49,066 bases of DNA from Opitutaceae bacterium (GTDB lineage Bacteria; Verrucomicrobiota; Verrucomicrobiia; Opitutales; Opitutaceae): assembly GCA_014879845.1 (NCBI GenBank), contig JACSRI010000272.1, forward strand, positions 1-49,066, in the 5' to 3' direction. The translations under genes and the position numbers were made by a program. Positions 28,855-37,796 of this stretch are shown piece by piece (within the stretch, counting starts at the first letter, position 1; each line of letters begins with the position of its first letter). Under the pieces are notes generated by a model that saw nothing but the letters and a program-made list of their open reading frames with translations, did not search any database and had not been told where the DNA came from.

Positions 28855-29874
28855 ATGCCCACGCCCTCTCGCCAAAAAGAGCGCGCCCCGCCGACGCCGT
28901 CCCCGCGCATCGCGCACACCCAGTTTGAACGCCTCTATTGCCTGCACGGACGCCTCCAGCGCGGCGAACAGTTCACCGCCGACTCCGCGGCCGCCGAGTT
29001 CGAGGTCTCACGGCTGACGATCAAGCGCGACATCGCCTTCCTTGGCGATCGGCTCGGCGCGCCCGTCAAGTGGGACCGGCCTCGGAATTCCTATGTCTAC
29101 ACCCGCCCCTGCGACACGCTGCCGTTGCTCCGGCTGGACCCGCGCGAGGCCCTCGCGCTGGCGCTGGCCGGCCGCCTCTTCGATCGATGGCACGGCTCGC
29201 CGCGGGGCCGGATGTTCTCGGATCTGATCCGCCGTATCGCCCCGCTCTTCGGGAGCGTGCTTTCCATCGCGGCAGACTCGATCGACACGGTCCTGTCCGC
29301 GGCCCACGGCGACGGTCACGACGAAATCCACCGGCTGCTCACGCTGCTGGAGGCCACGCTCGAGCGCCGGGTCGTGCACCTCGGATATCGCAAACCCGGA
29401 GCCACCCGGACGGAGACGCGCCTCGTCCACCCGCTGCACCTCGCGGGGTTGGACGATGGATGGCTTCTGATCACCCACGACGTCCGCCGCAACGAGCAGC
29501 GGAGCTTCGCCCTGACGCGAATCCACGCGATCGCCACGACCGGCGCGACCTTCACGCCGCCACGGGACTTCGACGTCCAGGCCTGCCTGCGGGGCTGCCT
29601 CGGGAGGTTCATCGGTGCCCGGGAGACGGAAGTCCGTATCGCACTCGACGCCCACGCCGCGATCTACGCGCGCGAACAACCCTGGCACCCCTCCCAGCAT
29701 CTCGATGATCAGCCCGACGGCGGTGCTGTGATCACCATCCGGGTCAACCATCTCACCGGCGCCAAGCTCGCCGTCCTGAAGTGGGGGGAGCATGCGGAGG
29801 TGCTCGCGCCAGAAGAGTTGCGCGAGCAGGTACGTGAGTCGCTCAAATTGGCCTACGCGCGCTATTTCACCTAA
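28855..29874 (+). CDS. WYL-domain transcriptional regulator with N-terminal HTH
   Basis: With ATG at 28855 the product is 339 residues. Residues about 20-85 form a DeoR-type winged helix-turn-helix (TADSAAAEFEVSRLTIKRD, then AFLGDRLGAPVKWD). The middle has the HTH-WYL linker region (LRLDPREALALALAGRLF) and residues about 155-240 the WYL domain (VVHLGYRKPG, RLVHPLHLAGLDDGWLLI, FALTRIHAI). A C-terminal WCX-like part ends AEVLAPEELREQVRE. WYL proteins sense nucleotides or other small ligands and often control stress or phage-defence genes; no recognisable defence gene is nearby. The last 28 codons are repeated just downstream. Confidence 0.88.
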   Translation: MPTPSRQKERAPPTPSPRIAHTQFERLYCLHGRLQRGEQFTADSAAAEFEVSRLTIKRDIAFLGDRLGAPVKWDRPRNSYVYTRPCDTLPLLRLDPREALALALAGRLFDRWHGSPRGRMFSDLIRRIAPLFGSVLSIAADSIDTVLSAAHGDGHDEIHRLLTLLEATLERRVVHLGYRKPGATRTETRLVHPLHLAGLDDGWLLITHDVRRNEQRSFALTRIHAIATTGATFTPPRDFDVQACLRGCLGRFIGARETEVRIALDAHAAIYAREQPWHPSQHLDDQPDGGAVITIRVNHLTGAKLAVLKWGEHAEVLAPEELREQVRESLKLAYARYFT

Positions 29875-30114
29875 GCTCGCGAGCACCATCTCTCAGCTTT
29901 CGCTGCGCGAAAGCTTGGCGAGGCGCACCGCGGTCCAGGGGGTCCGCGGTGGAGCATGCGGAGGTGCTCGTGCCAGAAGAGTTGCGCGAGCAGGTACGTG
30001 AGTCGCTCAAGTTGGCCTACGCGCGCTATTCCACATAAGCTCGCGGGCACCATCTCTCAGCTTTCGCGCAGCGAAAGCCTGGCGAAGCGCACCGCGGTCC
30101 AGTGGGTCCGCGGT
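29787..30114. repeat. Tandem duplication with 164-bp period
   Basis: Positions 29787-29950 and 29951-30114 are direct repeats, differing at roughly ten to fifteen sites. Each unit holds the last 28 WYL codons and stop, a hairpin with a triloop, and a GC-rich stem CACCGCGG/CCGCGGTG. The triloop is TGC in unit 1 (29904-29906) and GCA in unit 2 (30068-30070), so the loop appears inverted between copies. Confidence 0.88.
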
Positions 30115-30981
30115 GGAGGTGCTCTCACGAAACCGTCAGAATCGGCGACACGCGCGTCAGAAGATCTTACACACGGGCTCCCCACTTCATCCAAGACATT
30201 GGTCTGGAGCCAATTGCCAGATTACCACGGAGTCCCCAAAGATTGTCATCTTCCCCGACAGGTGACGGACGGGTTACGAGTTTCGACGGGCTGCGGCACC
30301 CACCCTGATGAGGCGACCGGGACGCATCGGGGCTCACCCTGACCGCCTTTCCCAGACCGTTTCCGCTCAGACAACGGATACACTACTCGTTGCACACAAG
30401 ACGCTTATCATCGCAAATACCACGAGCTTGGAGTGCCATCCCCCCTACAGGGTAGAGGAATGCGGCACTCAGGGTGTCAGGGGCGACCTGATTGAGGGCC
30501 TCCAAGTGTCAAATTCATTGAATCGCTCGTCGCGACGCGCTGAGTCTGGCACCCGTGCAAACGGACGACTCACACCGCAGGACTGCCCGCGCCTGCCACC
30601 CGATCAACTCGCGGATGCCCGCGACGCGTCGGTGTGAAGCCGAACGCACCCGGTTCGCTGATGCAACTCGCGCTTTTCCCCCGCGACCTGAAGGGCGACC
30701 GGCACTAACCACCCTTTTTTCACCTCCCGGCACTTCTCTCGGTTTATTTCCCTAGGGCGGTGCCGTTTTACAACCACCGCGTGTGGCCCCTCGCCATGAC
30801 GCTCAATCACTCAACTCCATCCCTCCCCGGTCCACTCGGATTCCGCCAACGCGGAAACCGGACATGCACCGGGATGGCGGCAGCTTGTCAGCGCCGGACA
30901 TACCGGACCGGCGCGAACCGCGTCAGCGTCATGCACCGCTCGCTCGCGAGAGCGGGCCTCTGAGCCCCTAGCCTCTCACCC
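29875..30981. other. 1.1-kb gene-poor region before the polysaccharide locus
   Basis: Apart from the duplicated WYL tail and hairpins (to 30114), no gene is supported; short frames at 30308-30637 and elsewhere have no family features. GC content drops in parts (around 30181-30240). A 7-bp inverted repeat GAGTGCC/GGCACTC lies at 30431-30470. At 30755-30768 the sequence GGGCGGTGCCGTTT loosely resembles an ops pause element. The leader of the polysaccharide transcript probably lies in the last few hundred bases. Confidence 0.4.
29952..30038 (+). pseudogene. Duplicated 3' fragment of the WYL regulator gene
   Basis: The reading frame of the last 28 residues (EHAEVLVPEELREQVRESL and on) plus a stop codon is preserved in the second repeat unit. 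It has no start of its own and is presumably untranslated. Differences from unit 1 are few (Ala to Val, Phe to Ser, and silent changes), so the duplication is fairly recent. Confidence 0.7.
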
Positions 30982-31482
30982 ATGAATTGGTACTGCATCC
31001 ACACCAAGCCCTCGAAGGAAACGCTCTCACAGCGTTACCTCGGTGAGACGCTGGGTCTGGAGACGTACTTTCCCAAGCTGCGCGAGGTGAAGCGCATCCG
31101 TCGGGTCCGCCGCGAGGTCACCTCCCCCCTCTTCCCGCGGTACCTCTTCTGCCGTTTTGACTCCTCCGCATCCTTTCGCGCCGTTCGATACGCACCCGAC
31201 GTGCTCGGCGTGATCAGCTTCGGCGGAACACCCACGATAGTCGGCGATGACCTCATCGAGGAGCTTCGTCGTTGGGCCGGAGAGAGTCTCGACGTCGTGA
31301 CGATCCGGCCAGGACTCCAGCCCGGTGACCACGTGGAGATTGTCGCCGGCCCGATGCGCGGCCTGCAGGCCGTGATACTTCACGGCATGCGCGACAGCGA
31401 ACGCGTCGCTGTCCTGCTCACTGCCATCAATTTCAGCGCCCGCGCCATACTCGACCGCTCCCAACTCGAGCGAGCCGGTTGA
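30982..31482 (+). CDS. NusG paralogue, RfaH/LoaP-like antitermination factor
   Basis: A 166-residue protein with the NusG N-terminal domain (MNWYCIHTKPSKE, SPLFPRYLFCRFD) and a C-terminal KOW motif (LQPGDHVEIVAGPMRGL). Such paralogues bind RNA polymerase and let it read through pauses and terminators in long operons for polysaccharides or antibiotics. Its position as first gene of the exopolysaccharide cluster is typical of operon-specific RfaH/LoaP/UpxY-type factors. The housekeeping nusG normally lies beside secE/rplK, which are absent here. No Shine-Dalgarno is seen before the ATG. Confidence 0.9.
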   Translation: MNWYCIHTKPSKETLSQRYLGETLGLETYFPKLREVKRIRRVRREVTSPLFPRYLFCRFDSSASFRAVRYAPDVLGVISFGGTPTIVGDDLIEELRRWAGESLDVVTIRPGLQPGDHVEIVAGPMRGLQAVILHGMRDSERVAVLLTAINFSARAILDRSQLERAG

Positions 31483-31538
31483 CCGCTCCGGCTATCGAAT
31501 CCCGCCACTGCCGCAGCATCTAGACCCACTTTTCTACC

Positions 31539-32417
31539 ATGTCCAATCCAGCTCAATTCAGTGCCGACAACGTCGTATCAATCCGCCGTGCCTCGGTGCT
31601 CCCGTGGTGGAAGCGCGCCATCGACGTCATCGGAAGCCTTGCCGCGCTACCGATCCTCGTCCCGATGGTGTTTGTGATGCTTGTCGTCACCCGGATGCGT
31701 GCCCCGGGTCCCGTTTTTTTCCGTCAGGAGCGCGTCGGCTTGGACGGTCGCCGTTTCACGATCTTCAAGTTTCGCACCATGAAGGCTGGCGCCAGCGTCG
31801 CCACGCACCAGGCCCACGCCATCGACTTCATCAAGAACAACCGTCCGATGACCAAGATGGACAGCAAGGGCGATTCCCGTCTGATCCCGTTCGGACGGAT
31901 CCTCCGGGCGACCGGCCTCGATGAGTTGCCGCAGGTTTTCAACGTCCTGCTTGGCGACATGAGCCTCGTGGGCCCGCGCCCCTGCATCCCGTACGAATAC
32001 GAAGCCTACGAAACGTGGCAGAAGGAGCGCTTTCGCGCCATGCCCGGGCTGACTGGACTCTGGCAGGTTTCGGGCAAGAACAAGCTCTCGTTCGAGCAGA
32101 TGATCCGGTTGGATATCCGCTATGCCAACAACCTCTCGTTTTGGGAGGATTTGAGAATCATCTTCATGACGGTGCCGACGCTTGTGGGCCAAGTCATGGA
32201 ATCACGCCGAGCCCGTTTGAGCGCTTCTCAGCCGTCCCCGGTGCCCGGCAGCGAACCCGTCACCGCGCAAGCCGGCATCGACGGAGGCCTCCCCTCCGGG
32301 CTCTCCGAGCAGCGCAACAACGTCCTCGTTCGTGATGCCCGTCGCAAGCTCTACCAGTTCAGGTTCCCTTCGGACTCGGGTGTCGACGCTGACCTGCGTG
32401 TGAAAGAGCGCGCATGA
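31539..32417 (+). CDS. Initiating sugar-phosphate transferase (WcaJ/EpsL-like)
   Basis: A 292-residue membrane-attached phosphoglycosyl transferase of the monotopic bacterial sugar transferase family. One hydrophobic re-entrant segment lies at residues about 27-52 after WWKRAIDVIGS. The catalytic core shows GPVFFRQERVGLDG, FKFRTMK, TGLDELPQVFNVL (Asp-Glu dyad), GDMSLVGPRP and PGLTGLWQVSGK. It places the first sugar phosphate on undecaprenyl phosphate to begin repeat-unit assembly. The N-terminal domain of long PglC/WbaP relatives is missing. About 70 residues after the catalytic core are unassigned. The stop codon lies in an ATGA that could also start the next frame. Confidence 0.93.
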   Translation: MSNPAQFSADNVVSIRRASVLPWWKRAIDVIGSLAALPILVPMVFVMLVVTRMRAPGPVFFRQERVGLDGRRFTIFKFRTMKAGASVATHQAHAIDFIKNNRPMTKMDSKGDSRLIPFGRILRATGLDELPQVFNVLLGDMSLVGPRPCIPYEYEAYETWQKERFRAMPGLTGLWQVSGKNKLSFEQMIRLDIRYANNLSFWEDLRIIFMTVPTLVGQVMESRRARLSASQPSPVPGSEPVTAQAGIDGGLPSGLSEQRNNVLVRDARRKLYQFRFPSDSGVDADLRVKERA

Positions 32418-32599
32418 CCGTCCCCACACGCAGGGACGCGGACACGACTCCGTGTCGATCCCGGAGTGTGGCGCGGGTCGATGGATCCCGGAGCCGGCGT
32501 CGATTGGCGCGCGGCAACTTGCTTTCCGATCTGGCCGGATTTGATCAGGCTATTCCAGTCTTGTTCAAAGCCCGACAGACTCCCAACCCCGCAAGCATC

Positions 32600-33706
32600 A
32601 TGTCCGCGGCCCCAGCCGTGCCCCCCGCGTCCGCCGCTCCGGCTGGCGATGGGAGAATCCCTGCCCTTATCGAAACCGAAACGCTCAATCCCCTGCTCGA
32701 TCCGAGGTGGGAGTCCTGGCTGGAGGAACAACCAGATGCCACGGTATTCCATACCACGGCTTGGGCACGCGTGCTCGCAGACACCTATAACTTCGCACCC
32801 TGCTACTTCACCGGCGCGGGACGGTCGGGGCATCGCGTGCTGGTGCCCATGTTCGAGATCGATTCATGGATCACCGGTCGGCGAGGCATTTCTCTGCCCT
32901 TCTCCGATTTCTGCCGGCCGTTGGGTGACGAGGGCACGGGCGTGCCTCAGCCGATATACGCCAGGATCCAGCGTCACGCCACCGAGCGCCGGTGGGACTA
33001 CATCGAGTGCCGTGGCACCCTCCCAAATCACCCGGATGCGGCGGTCTCACTCCGCTACTACACGCACGATCTCGGGCTCAACCGATCGGAAGACGCGATT
33101 TTCGCCGCCTTTCATCCCTCGGTACGGCGTGCGATCCGCAAGGCCGAGAAATCCGGGCTTACAGTCGAGATCACCGATTCGATCTCAGCCATTCGCGAGT
33201 ATTTCCGCCTTCACGGCCTGACGCGGCGCCGCCACGGGTTGCCACCGCAGCCGATCTCGTTCTTCCGCGCCATCCATCGCCATATCGTCTCTCAGGGGAT
33301 GGGGTTCACCGTGGTGGTGCGCAAGGGCGGACAGGCGATCGCAAGTGTGATATTCTTCCACCGTGGCTCGAACGGACTCTTCAAGTTCGGCGCATCGGAT
33401 GAGCGCTTCCAAGGACTCCGACCCACAAATCTCGCCTTGTGGTCCGGCATGTGCGAGTGCCGAAAACGCGGCATTCAGCGCCTAAGCCTCGGACGAAACG
33501 CCACGAACCATGAGACTCTGCGACGATTCAAACTCTCCTGGGGCGCGGAAGAGACGAGTTTGGCGTACAGCAAATTCGACTGTGCCTCCGGACGGTTTGT
33601 CTCCGATCGCAGTCTCCTGGACGGTTGGCAGAATCACGTCTTCCGCAGGATGCCGCTGCCGATCGCCCGATGTCTGGGCGCATTGCTCTACCGACATATT
33701 GCATAG
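32600..33706 (+). CDS. FemAB/GNAT-like protein of the exopolysaccharide locus
   Basis: A 368-residue protein using ATG at 32600. An ATG at 32414 overlapping the previous stop is possible, but the 62 residues it adds look like translated spacer (Arg/Ser-rich). FHTTAWARVLADTYNF, ISLPFSDFCRPLGD, FHPSVRRAIRKAEKSGL and a late SNGLFKFGASDERF match the double-GNAT FemAB-related type found in exopolysaccharide and exosortase-linked loci. FemAB proteins transfer aminoacyl groups; relatives in these loci probably modify the polysaccharide or its lipid-linked precursor. The reaction here is unknown. No signal peptide. Confidence 0.75.
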   Translation: MSAAPAVPPASAAPAGDGRIPALIETETLNPLLDPRWESWLEEQPDATVFHTTAWARVLADTYNFAPCYFTGAGRSGHRVLVPMFEIDSWITGRRGISLPFSDFCRPLGDEGTGVPQPIYARIQRHATERRWDYIECRGTLPNHPDAAVSLRYYTHDLGLNRSEDAIFAAFHPSVRRAIRKAEKSGLTVEITDSISAIREYFRLHGLTRRRHGLPPQPISFFRAIHRHIVSQGMGFTVVVRKGGQAIASVIFFHRGSNGLFKFGASDERFQGLRPTNLALWSGMCECRKRGIQRLSLGRNATNHETLRRFKLSWGAEETSLAYSKFDCASGRFVSDRSLLDGWQNHVFRRMPLPIARCLGALLYRHIA

Positions 33707-33733
33707 GTCTGCAGCGAACACCGCCTCACTTTC

Positions 33734-36040
33734 ATGAACTGGTCCAAAGGCACACCTCAGGCGAATCGGGCTGAAGACGGCGAACCGACTGGTGGCTCCA
33801 TGCCCAAGTTCAGCCTCGGTCTCGCCTACTACATTCTTTTCCGACACAAATGGTTGATCCTCGGGCTGACAGCCCTGGGCATCGCAGCCGCATTCGTCAC
33901 GCGCGAGTTTCTCGTGGTGCCCTATGTCTCACAGTCGCGAATCCTCATCCGCTACGTTGAGGACCGCCAGTCGCCAACTGCGAGCGAAGACGTACGCCGC
34001 AGATCTATCGATGACCGTGGCGGCATGAACATCATCCGCACCGAGGTCGAGATTCTGTCCAGCTACGACCTCGCCTTGGAAGTCGCCCGCGAGATGGGAC
34101 CCGCAAGCATACTTCCCGATCTCACCGGCGACCCCGCGAAGGACCTCAGCCGGGCGGCGGGGGCGATCTTCGGCGGCCTGCAGGTGACGCCGCGCAGCGC
34201 CGTCCTCAGTGTCGAGTACCGCAATGCCGACAGCACACGCGTCCAGCCCATCCTCGCGGGCATCATCGACACCTACCGCAAACGGCACGTCAAGGTCCAC
34301 CGCAGCATGGGTGACATCAACCAATTGCTCATCCAAGAAACGGATACACGTCGCGAGCGCCTGCAGCAGACCGAGGAGGAACTGCGCAAGTTGCTTGAAC
34401 AGGCCGGTGTGATCGACCTCGCGAGCGCACGCCTCAGCTTCGCCGAGCGATCCGCGCGCATTCAGCAGGACCTTCTCGAGGCCGAAGGTGAGTTGGCCGA
34501 GCGAAAGGCACTCCTCGCGATCTACCAGGGAGCTTCGCCCGAATCGGCGGAAGGCGACGGGCAGGCCAAGGTCGAAGTCACCCCGACGTCGATTCCGGAA
34601 GAAACGCAGGCTGCCTATCGGCAGGCGACGAGCCTCATTCCCGTGCTGAGAGGACGCGAGCAGGACCTGCTCCTGCAATTCACGTCCGAATCGCCGATGG
34701 TGAAGGGAGTCCGCACAAGGCTGGCCGAGCAGGAGGCCATCAAGGCGCGGATTGAGAAGGAATACCCCCAGCTGGCCGCGCAGTCGCGCGCCACGGCGCC
34801 AATCGGCGGCACGACCGCGACCGAGGCCACGGCGCCGGCCTACGACCCGGCCGTCGAGTCCGCCCGCATCACCGCGATCGAGGTCCGTCGCCGGATCCTG
34901 AACGATCAATTGGCCCGACTACGCGCCGACATGGCTCGGATCGGCACTCTTGAGACTCAGATCACCGAGCTGCAACGCACTCGGGAACTTCAGGAGCAAC
35001 AATACAAGTATCTTTCGACGAACCTTGAACGCGCGCGTGTGGACGAGGCGTTCGGCCCGAATCGCGTGTCGAACATCAGTGTCATCGAGTCCCCGACTCC
35101 CCCGCTGCGCGACAACAAGAAGTCGCGACCAATCCTGCTCGGCCTCGCACTCGGCGGCGGCGTCCTCGGACTGGCTCTCGCCCTGGCCATCGAACTGTTT
35201 TTCGACCAAAGTGTCCGCCGTCCGTCAGACCTCGAAAATGCCGTGGGGCTCCCGCTCATGCTCTCCATTCCCCGCGCTCCCAAGTTGGCGCCAGCCGCGC
35301 TCCCGGCCGGCGGATCCCGGTCGCCTGAACTCACCGCCGGCACTGCGCGAGGCGGTGCATCAAGCCAGACGGATTCCACCGCTGTGGTCGCAGCGCGAAC
35401 CCGAGGGGCGCTCGACGACTATTTCGATGCCCTGCGCAATCGGATCGTCTATTCGTTCGAGATGCGCGCCATTACGCGCAAGCCCAAGCTCGTCGCGGTG
35501 ACAAGTGCGGGCCCCAATAGCGGGGTGAGCACGATCGCCTCAGGACTCGCCTCCTCTCTCTCCGAGACGGGTGATGGCAATGTGCTGCTCGTCGACCTGA
35601 ACCCGGAACGCAAGACCACCCACCACTTCCATCGCGGCGATCTCAAAGTCGGCATCGGCGACGCACTCGAGCAGGAGCGCCGCGACGATGCACTCGTGCG
35701 TGAAAACCTCTACCTCGTATCCACAACATCGGAGGAAGACCAGCAGACCTGGTTCATGCCGAAGCGCTTCGCCTCGCTCGTGCCGAAGCTGAAGGCAAGC
35801 GACTACGACTACATCATCTTCGACCTCCCCCCCGTCAGCCAGATCAGCGCGACGCCGCAAATCGCGCGCTTTATGGACCAGGTGCTGATGGTGGTGGAAT
35901 CGGAGAAAACCAGCCGCGACTCCGCGCGCCGCGCCGGATCGATGCTGACTGAGGCCGGTGCCAATGTCGCCGTCGTCCTGAACAAGACCCGCACCTACGT
36001 CCCCGCCGGCCTCGCCTCGGAGGCCGCCGATTCAGCGTGA
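33734..36040 (+). CDS. Wzc/GumC-like chain-length protein with degenerate kinase domain
   Basis: A 768-residue inner-membrane protein. Residues about 30-60 hold TM1 (FRHKWLILGLTALGIAAAF) and start the Wzz domain. A long periplasmic coiled-coil region follows (about 190-450), then TM2 at about 472-492 and a cytosolic BY-kinase-like domain. That domain keeps Walker A' (NVLLVDLNPE) and Walker B (YDYIIFDLPPV), but Walker A reads AGPNSGVST with Val598 in place of the invariant lysine. The C-terminus has no tyrosine cluster. It probably sets polymer length by oligomerising, but is unlikely to autophosphorylate. An alternative start at Met23 is possible. Confidence 0.88.
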   Translation: MNWSKGTPQANRAEDGEPTGGSMPKFSLGLAYYILFRHKWLILGLTALGIAAAFVTREFLVVPYVSQSRILIRYVEDRQSPTASEDVRRRSIDDRGGMNIIRTEVEILSSYDLALEVAREMGPASILPDLTGDPAKDLSRAAGAIFGGLQVTPRSAVLSVEYRNADSTRVQPILAGIIDTYRKRHVKVHRSMGDINQLLIQETDTRRERLQQTEEELRKLLEQAGVIDLASARLSFAERSARIQQDLLEAEGELAERKALLAIYQGASPESAEGDGQAKVEVTPTSIPEETQAAYRQATSLIPVLRGREQDLLLQFTSESPMVKGVRTRLAEQEAIKARIEKEYPQLAAQSRATAPIGGTTATEATAPAYDPAVESARITAIEVRRRILNDQLARLRADMARIGTLETQITELQRTRELQEQQYKYLSTNLERARVDEAFGPNRVSNISVIESPTPPLRDNKKSRPILLGLALGGGVLGLALALAIELFFDQSVRRPSDLENAVGLPLMLSIPRAPKLAPAALPAGGSRSPELTAGTARGGASSQTDSTAVVAARTRGALDDYFDALRNRIVYSFEMRAITRKPKLVAVTSAGPNSGVSTIASGLASSLSETGDGNVLLVDLNPERKTTHHFHRGDLKVGIGDALEQERRDDALVRENLYLVSTTSEEDQQTWFMPKRFASLVPKLKASDYDYIIFDLPPVSQISATPQIARFMDQVLMVVESEKTSRDSARRAGSMLTEAGANVAVVLNKTRTYVPAGLASEAADSA

Positions 36041-36145
36041 TCGGCAGCGGACCGGTCAGCTCTCCAATGCCAGCATCGGCCACCGACACGCGCACCACGG
36101 CACCTCGGATCAAGGCATCCAAACGAGTCCCGCTCTAGGCCCCCA

Positions 36146-36613
36146 ATGCCCTCTGGAAGAAAATGCAAGAGAGTCCTCGCCATTGCATCTGGCGGTGGAC
36201 ATTGGGTCCAGCTTCTCCGGCTGCGCCCGGGTTTTGCCGGATGCGATGTCTTGTTCGCCACCACCCGTCGGAGTTTCCAAACCGATCTCGATGCCGGCGC
36301 CCGCTTCACGGTGATTCCCGACTGCAATCGAAATGAGCCGCTCCGGCTCGGGCGCGCATTCGTCAAGATTGGATGGATACTGCTCCGCGAGCGGCCCGAC
36401 GTCGTGATCTCGACGGGTGCAGCACCGGGATTCATCGCGATCTGGATCGCGCACAAGCTTCGCATCCGTACGATCTGGGTCGACAGCGTGGCCAACGCAG
36501 AGGAGCTCTCCCTGTCGGGCCAGCGCGCCGGAGCTTGCGCCTCGCTCTGGCTGACGCAGTGGCAGCACCTCGCGCGCGAAGGTGGCCCATACTTCCGCGG
36601 AAGCGTGCTCTAG
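36146..36613 (+). CDS. Alg14/PssD-like glycosyltransferase subunit
   Basis: A 155-residue protein resembling the Alg14 family, the membrane-anchoring acceptor-binding half of a split GT-B glycosyltransferase. KRVLAIASGGGHWVQLLRL holds the Gly-rich motif at residues 8-26, RPDVVISTGAAPG and IWVDSVANAEELS follow, matching the bacterial PssD/CpsF type. The next gene encodes the catalytic-partner half, 23 bases downstream. Together they add the second or a later sugar to the lipid-linked repeat unit. The donor sugar cannot be inferred. Confidence 0.85.
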   Translation: MPSGRKCKRVLAIASGGGHWVQLLRLRPGFAGCDVLFATTRRSFQTDLDAGARFTVIPDCNRNEPLRLGRAFVKIGWILLRERPDVVISTGAAPGFIAIWIAHKLRIRTIWVDSVANAEELSLSGQRAGACASLWLTQWQHLAREGGPYFRGSVL

Positions 36614-36636
36614 CTCGATCGATTCAGCCCCCCCCC

Positions 36637-37119
36637 ATGGTCTTCGTCACAGTTGGCACCGATGGTCCCTTCGATCGCCTCGTTCAGGCCATCGATCTCT
36701 GGGCCGGCCAGAGCGGCCGCACGGACGTTTTCGCCCAAATCGGGCGCACGTCCCTGCGTCCCTCCCATATCGCGTACAGCCAGATGCTCGAACCCCCGGA
36801 GTTTCACCGCCGGTTCCTTGAGGCCGATGTGGTGATCGCCCACGCGGGTATGGGGACGATTCTCTCTGCACTACGCTACGGTAAACCCATCCTCGTCATG
36901 CCCCGGAGAGCCAGCCTGGGCGAGCAGCGCAACGAACACCAGCTCGCGACCGCAAGGCACCTGGCCGCGCTGGGAAAGATCCAGGTCGCGATGGACGAGC
37001 GTGAACTGCGCGCACGACTCGATCATCTGACGGAAGTCGCCGTGCTCGACCGAACAGGACCGTATGCAAGTCAGTCGCTGACGGACGCGATCCAAGCGTT
37101 CATCCATGGCAGGAGATGA
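36637..37119 (+). CDS. Alg13/PssE-like glycosyltransferase subunit
   Basis: A 160-residue protein matching the C-terminal domain of glycosyltransferase family 28. MVFVTVGTDGPFDRLVQAID, then ADVVIAHAGMGTILSAL and KPILVMPRRASLGEQRNEHQ, form the UDP-sugar-binding half of a GT-B enzyme. Paired with the Alg14-like protein just upstream it makes a two-subunit transferase, as in PssD/PssE. The open frame extends upstream to 36373 inside the partner gene; ATG at 36637 is the family start. Confidence 0.86.
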   Translation: MVFVTVGTDGPFDRLVQAIDLWAGQSGRTDVFAQIGRTSLRPSHIAYSQMLEPPEFHRRFLEADVVIAHAGMGTILSALRYGKPILVMPRRASLGEQRNEHQLATARHLAALGKIQVAMDERELRARLDHLTEVAVLDRTGPYASQSLTDAIQAFIHGRR

Positions 37120-37161
37120 GACGATGGGCGAAACGTCCGACAGAACATCAGGTCACACGGT

Positions 37162-37728
37162 ATGACGCGCTCCACCGGCAAGGCAGGCGGGTTCATCCGC
37201 TCGATCATCGATCCACGCGCGTGGCTGCATCTGCTGCGGATGGTTCACTACTACCGCTACAGCCACGTGGATCCCCGACGGAGGATGACACTCGGAGCCG
37301 GCTCGGTGCTCGCCCCAAACGTCTCGTTGCGCAACGGCGAACGCATCGTCATCGGCCGTGATTGCCACATCGGCGAGCGCTCGAGCCTGTGGGCGGGCGA
37401 TGCCACAGGGCAGATCATCATCGGGGATTTCGTCTCGTTCGCGCCCGAGGTCTTTGTCACCGCCTCGGACTATCGCTTTGTGCGCGGACAGCCGTTTCGC
37501 GACCAGCCCAAGGTCGAGCGCGATGTCCGGATCGGCAACGACGTGTGGCTCGGCGCGCGCGTCGTCGTCACGGCCGGCGTGACCATCGGCGATGGCTGCA
37601 TCGTCGGAGCCGGGGCCGTCGTGACCAAGGACCTGCCGGCCGACTCGATCGCCGCCGGCGTTCCCGCTCGCGTGATCGGCCAGCGTCCGGCCGACTCCGC
37701 CTCCGGCTCCCGAACCTCCGATTCCTGA
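37162..37728 (+). CDS. Hexapeptide-repeat acetyltransferase (WcaF/NodL-like)
   Basis: A 188-residue left-handed beta-helix protein. Repeats run from about residue 45 to 160 ([63 protein letters not shown]), ending in the typical [17 protein letters not shown]. Enzymes of this kind transfer acetyl from acetyl-CoA to a sugar hydroxyl, giving O-acetylated exopolysaccharide. The loop [13 protein letters not shown] in the middle corresponds to the acceptor loop. Its place between glycosyltransferase genes supports a role on the same repeat unit. Confidence 0.85.
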   Translation: MTRSTGKAGGFIRSIIDPRAWLHLLRMVHYYRYSHVDPRRRMTLGAGSVLAPNVSLRNGERIVIGRDCHIGERSSLWAGDATGQIIIGDFVSFAPEVFVTASDYRFVRGQPFRDQPKVERDVRIGNDVWLGARVVVTAGVTIGDGCIVGAGAVVTKDLPADSIAAGVPARVIGQRPADSASGSRTSDS

Positions 37729-37796
37729 TCACTGCCCCGGTGGGACGACACGATGTGTCGCACCGACCGGCTCGAACTCAACTCCACTCCGCCACG

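Noticed and set aside
27957-28919. 320-residue minus-strand frame in the divergent spacer
   Set aside because: Composition is Arg/Ser/Gly-rich without family features, and it overlaps the start of the WYL gene.
30308-30637. 109-residue frame before the polysaccharide locus
   Set aside because: No family features, no ribosome site and poor codon pattern.
29875-30981. Insertion sequence or prophage remnant in the gene-poor region
   Set aside because: No transposase or integrase fragment and no terminal repeats; only the local tandem duplication is supported.
32414-32599. N-terminal extension of the FemAB-like protein from the overlapping ATGA
   Set aside because: The overlap is attractive, but the 62 residues are Arg/Ser-rich and lie outside the family; kept only as an alternative start.
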